Positions 31,291-32,913 of a stretch of DNA of 32,913 bases are shown here, piece after piece. This DNA is from Oscillospiraceae bacterium (lineage in GTDB: Bacteria > Bacillota > Clostridia > Oscillospirales > Acutalibacteraceae). The translations under genes and the position numbers were made by a program. How positions within the stretch are numbered: position 1 is the stretch's first letter; each line of letters starts with the position of its first letter. The notes beneath the pieces were generated by a model. That model was given only the letters and a program-made list of their open reading frames with translations, had not been told where the DNA came from and searched no databases. The stretch spans positions 1-32,913 of the forward strand of contig JAQXSC010000037.1 in assembly GCA_029218825.1 (NCBI GenBank), read 5' to 3'.

Positions 31291-31383
31291 GTTTGATAGG
31301 AAATTTCAAATAATTGATAAATTTGTCAGTAATTGGAAAATGATTTCATGTTACCGTTAATTCATCTTATCATCCTATCAAAC
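31291..31383. repeat. 11-bp inverted repeats bracketing 71 bp next to repeat copy 2
   Basis: GTTTGATAGGA (31291-31301) is the exact reverse complement of TCCTATCAAAC (31373-31383), which is also the left end of the 108-bp repeat. The intervening AT-rich 71 bp holds no gene. Confidence 0.6.
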
Positions 31384-31476
31384 AAAAAATAATTTATATT
31401 GCCCGCTCAGTTGCGCCCTGCGTGCGCACGAGCGATGGCTAAAGAAAGCGCACGCATATGGTGCGCACGCTTTCTT
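31372..31476. repeat. GC-rich palindromic repeat, copy 2
   Basis: Second copy of the element at 2-109, same orientation, differing by a 3-nt deletion and one G-to-A change in the last stem, which weakens the terminal hairpin. It lies between the convergent rny and spx-like genes. Confidence 0.85.
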
Positions 31477-31514
31477 ATAGTAAAAAAATAATAAAAATAA
31501 ATTTAGGAAAGGCA

Positions 31515-31877
31515 CTATTTTAAATTTTCTTCCCACTCTTTTTCTTTGAAACCTGTCAGAACAGCATTATCTGAAACGATAATGGGTCTTTTAACAAGCA
31601 TTCCGTCTGTTGCAAGTAACTTCAACTGTTCGTCCTCGCTCATTGTAGGCAACTTATCCTTTAACCCCATAGATTTATACAGCAGACCGCTTGTATTGAA
31701 AAATCTTTTCAGGGGTAAATTACTTTTCTCATACCAATCTTTTAGTTCCTCATAGGTCGGATTATTTTCCTTTATATGCCTGTCAGCATATTCAATTCCA
31801 TTGTCATCCAGCCATTTCTTTGCTTTCTGACAGGTGGTACATTTTGGATACTGAATAAAAAGTATTTTGTTTTCCAT
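31515..31877 (-). CDS. Spx/ArsC (YffB) family protein
   Basis: A 120-aa thioredoxin-fold protein of the ArsC/Spx family. A C-T-T-C motif (Cys13 and Cys16) follows Y-P-K; the family cis-Pro region is K-R-P-I near 96-99 and G-F-K-E-K-E-W is the C-terminal signature. Members are either arsenate reductase-like enzymes or RNA-polymerase-binding stress regulators (Spx/MgsR); the C-x-x-C fits both an Spx-type redox switch and a reductase-like role, and I cannot decide between them. GAGGT precedes the start. It begins 14 nt after the upstream transporter gene and is probably co-transcribed with it. Confidence 0.8.
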   Translation of the reverse strand: MENKILFIQYPKCTTCQKAKKWLDDNGIEYADRHIKENNPTYEELKDWYEKSNLPLKRFFNTSGLLYKSMGLKDKLPTMSEDEQLKLLATDGMLVKRPIIVSDNAVLTGFKEKEWEENLK

Positions 31878-31891
31878 AGAATTAACCTCAC

Positions 31892-32913
31892 TTATTTATT
31901 GAAAAAGTTGAACAAACTAACTGCGAACAAAATCAGTATTATTACAGGGAGTACATATGTCATATATCCTCTCATCCAATCGGCTATTTTAACGCCTTTG
32001 CCTGAATTTGCTTCAGCCTTAAAGTTTTTCCAGCCCCAGCCGAATTTTGAAACGCAGAATGTTATATAGCACAGAGAACCAAGAGGGAGAATAATATTGC
32101 TTACAAGGAAATCCTCTAAATCCATTATTGTTGAGCCTGCACCGAATGGTTGTATGCCTGACAGTACATTGAATCCCAAAGCGCAGGGCAGAGAAAGGAT
32201 AAACATTAATAATCCGTTGATTATACAGGATTTTTTTCGACTGCATCCAAGCATATCCGATGTGCAGGAAATTATGTTTTCAAATGTAGCAAGAACTGTT
32301 GAAAGGGCTGCAAAGGACATAAACACAAAGAATAAACTTCCCCAAACTATTCCGCCGGGCAAACTGTTAAAGAGATTAGGCAGGGTTATAAAAATAAGGC
32401 TTGGACCGCTGTCAACTTGAACATCAAATGCCGCACAGGTGGGGAAAATTATAAGACCTGAGGTTATGGCTACAAATGTATCAAGAACAGCCACGTTTAT
32501 AGATTCACCCAACAATGACCTTTCCTTGCCGATATAACTGCCGAAAATAGCCATAGCGCCTATACCGAGGCTCAAAGTGAAGAAGGCTTGATTCATAGCA
32601 CCTACAATAACATTAACAAGACCTACCTGCTTTATGTTTTCAACATTGGGTACAAGATAAAAAGCCAATCCCTCTTTGCCGTCAATTACAAAAATACTGT
32701 AAAGTGCCAAGAGAACCATAATTCCAAGCAAAGCAATCATCATAATTTTTGTAACCCGTTCAAGACCTTTTTGCAGTCCAAAGGAACATACTAAAAATCC
32801 TGCAACTACAACGATGCCCATACACAGTACCATTATACCTGTATCAGACAGCATATTTGAAAATTCTCCGGCAATTTGCGTGGAATTAAGTCTGTTAAAT
32901 TTTCCTGATGCTG
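31892..32913 (-). CDS. Sodium-dependent transporter, NSS/SNF family (partial, 5' end beyond window)
   Basis: At least 339 residues of a neurotransmitter:sodium symporter-family protein; the reading frame stays open to the window edge, so the N-terminal part with the first sodium and substrate sites is missing here. About eight helices are visible. Family segments include G-A-M-N-Q-A-F-F-T-L-S-L-G-I-G-A-M-A-I-F-G-S-Y, D-T-F-V-A-I-T-S-G-L-I-I-F-P-T-C, and S-F-A-A-L-S-T-V-L-A-T-F-E. Bacterial members import amino acids or related solutes with Na+. The internal ATG at 32854 is not the real start. Followed by the Spx-like gene. Confidence 0.88.
   Translation of the reverse strand, partial: ASGKFNRLNSTQIAGEFSNMLSDTGIMVLCMGIVVVAGFLVCSFGLQKGLERVTKIMMIALLGIMVLLALYSIFVIDGKEGLAFYLVPNVENIKQVGLVNVIVGAMNQAFFTLSLGIGAMAIFGSYIGKERSLLGESINVAVLDTFVAITSGLIIFPTCAAFDVQVDSGPSLIFITLPNLFNSLPGGIVWGSLFFVFMSFAALSTVLATFENIISCTSDMLGCSRKKSCIINGLLMFILSLPCALGFNVLSGIQPFGAGSTIMDLEDFLVSNIILPLGSLCYITFCVSKFGWGWKNFKAEANSGKGVKIADWMRGYMTYVLPVIILILFAVSLFNFFNK

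Noticed and set aside
1..32913. Search for CRISPR arrays, tRNA/rRNA genes, transposases, phage genes and toxin-antitoxin pairs
   Set aside because: No regularly spaced repeat-spacer pattern, no cloverleaf or rRNA-like sequence, and no matching proteins were noticed by eye.

Overview
The window is a low-GC (visually about 35-40% G+C) chromosomal segment of a Gram-positive gut-type Clostridium relative, most likely an Oscillospiraceae/Ruminococcus-like bacterium. This is inferred from the FakA/FakB lipid module, RNase Y, split GlgC/GlgD ADP-glucose pyrophosphorylase, meso-diaminopimelate dehydrogenase, AGGAGG-type ribosome sites, and the MITE-like palindromes typical of this group. No tRNA, rRNA, CRISPR array, transposase or phage gene was seen.

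Left part (1-12.2 kb, nearly all + strand): a 108-bp palindromic repeat, two small membrane proteins (DUF2752 and DUF4190), a terminator and a MITE-like inverted-repeat element. Next comes a patatin-like lipase, a 54-aa membrane microprotein and a TtcA-family tRNA thiolase in one tight operon. The fatty-acid uptake operon follows: DegV/FakB-like carrier, FakA kinase and PlsY acyltransferase, together converting exogenous fatty acid to acyl-phosphate and then lysophosphatidate. Then two tandem paralogous GT-C-type membrane glycosyltransferases, each with its own copy of promoter, putative LytTR operator and terminator, and the KtrB/KtrA potassium transporter.

Middle (12.2-18.6 kb): an SsuABC/TauABC-type ABC operon on the - strand faces a divergent LacI-family regulator. 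Two TGAAAACGTTTTCA-type operators lie between them. Downstream are meso-DAP dehydrogenase with a consensus promoter and a secreted multidomain amidase.

Right part: the - strand glycogen operon glgB-glgC-glgD-glgA (18.8-24.6 kb); a visibly AT-richer cassette of four hypothetical multi-pass membrane proteins (24.9-28.0 kb), three of them paralogous, with a 48-bp repeat between genes and near-identical terminator hairpins on both flanks; gap (GAPDH); then rny (RNase Y) on the + strand behind a long leader that can fold into a three-helix structure with a competing hairpin. The window ends with the second copy of the 108-bp repeat, an Spx/ArsC-family protein and the C-terminal part of a sodium:neurotransmitter-type symporter running off the edge.

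The most promising undescribed items are the structured rny leader, the duplicated glycosyltransferase units with LytTR-type direct repeats, and the four-gene membrane cassette between homologous terminators.
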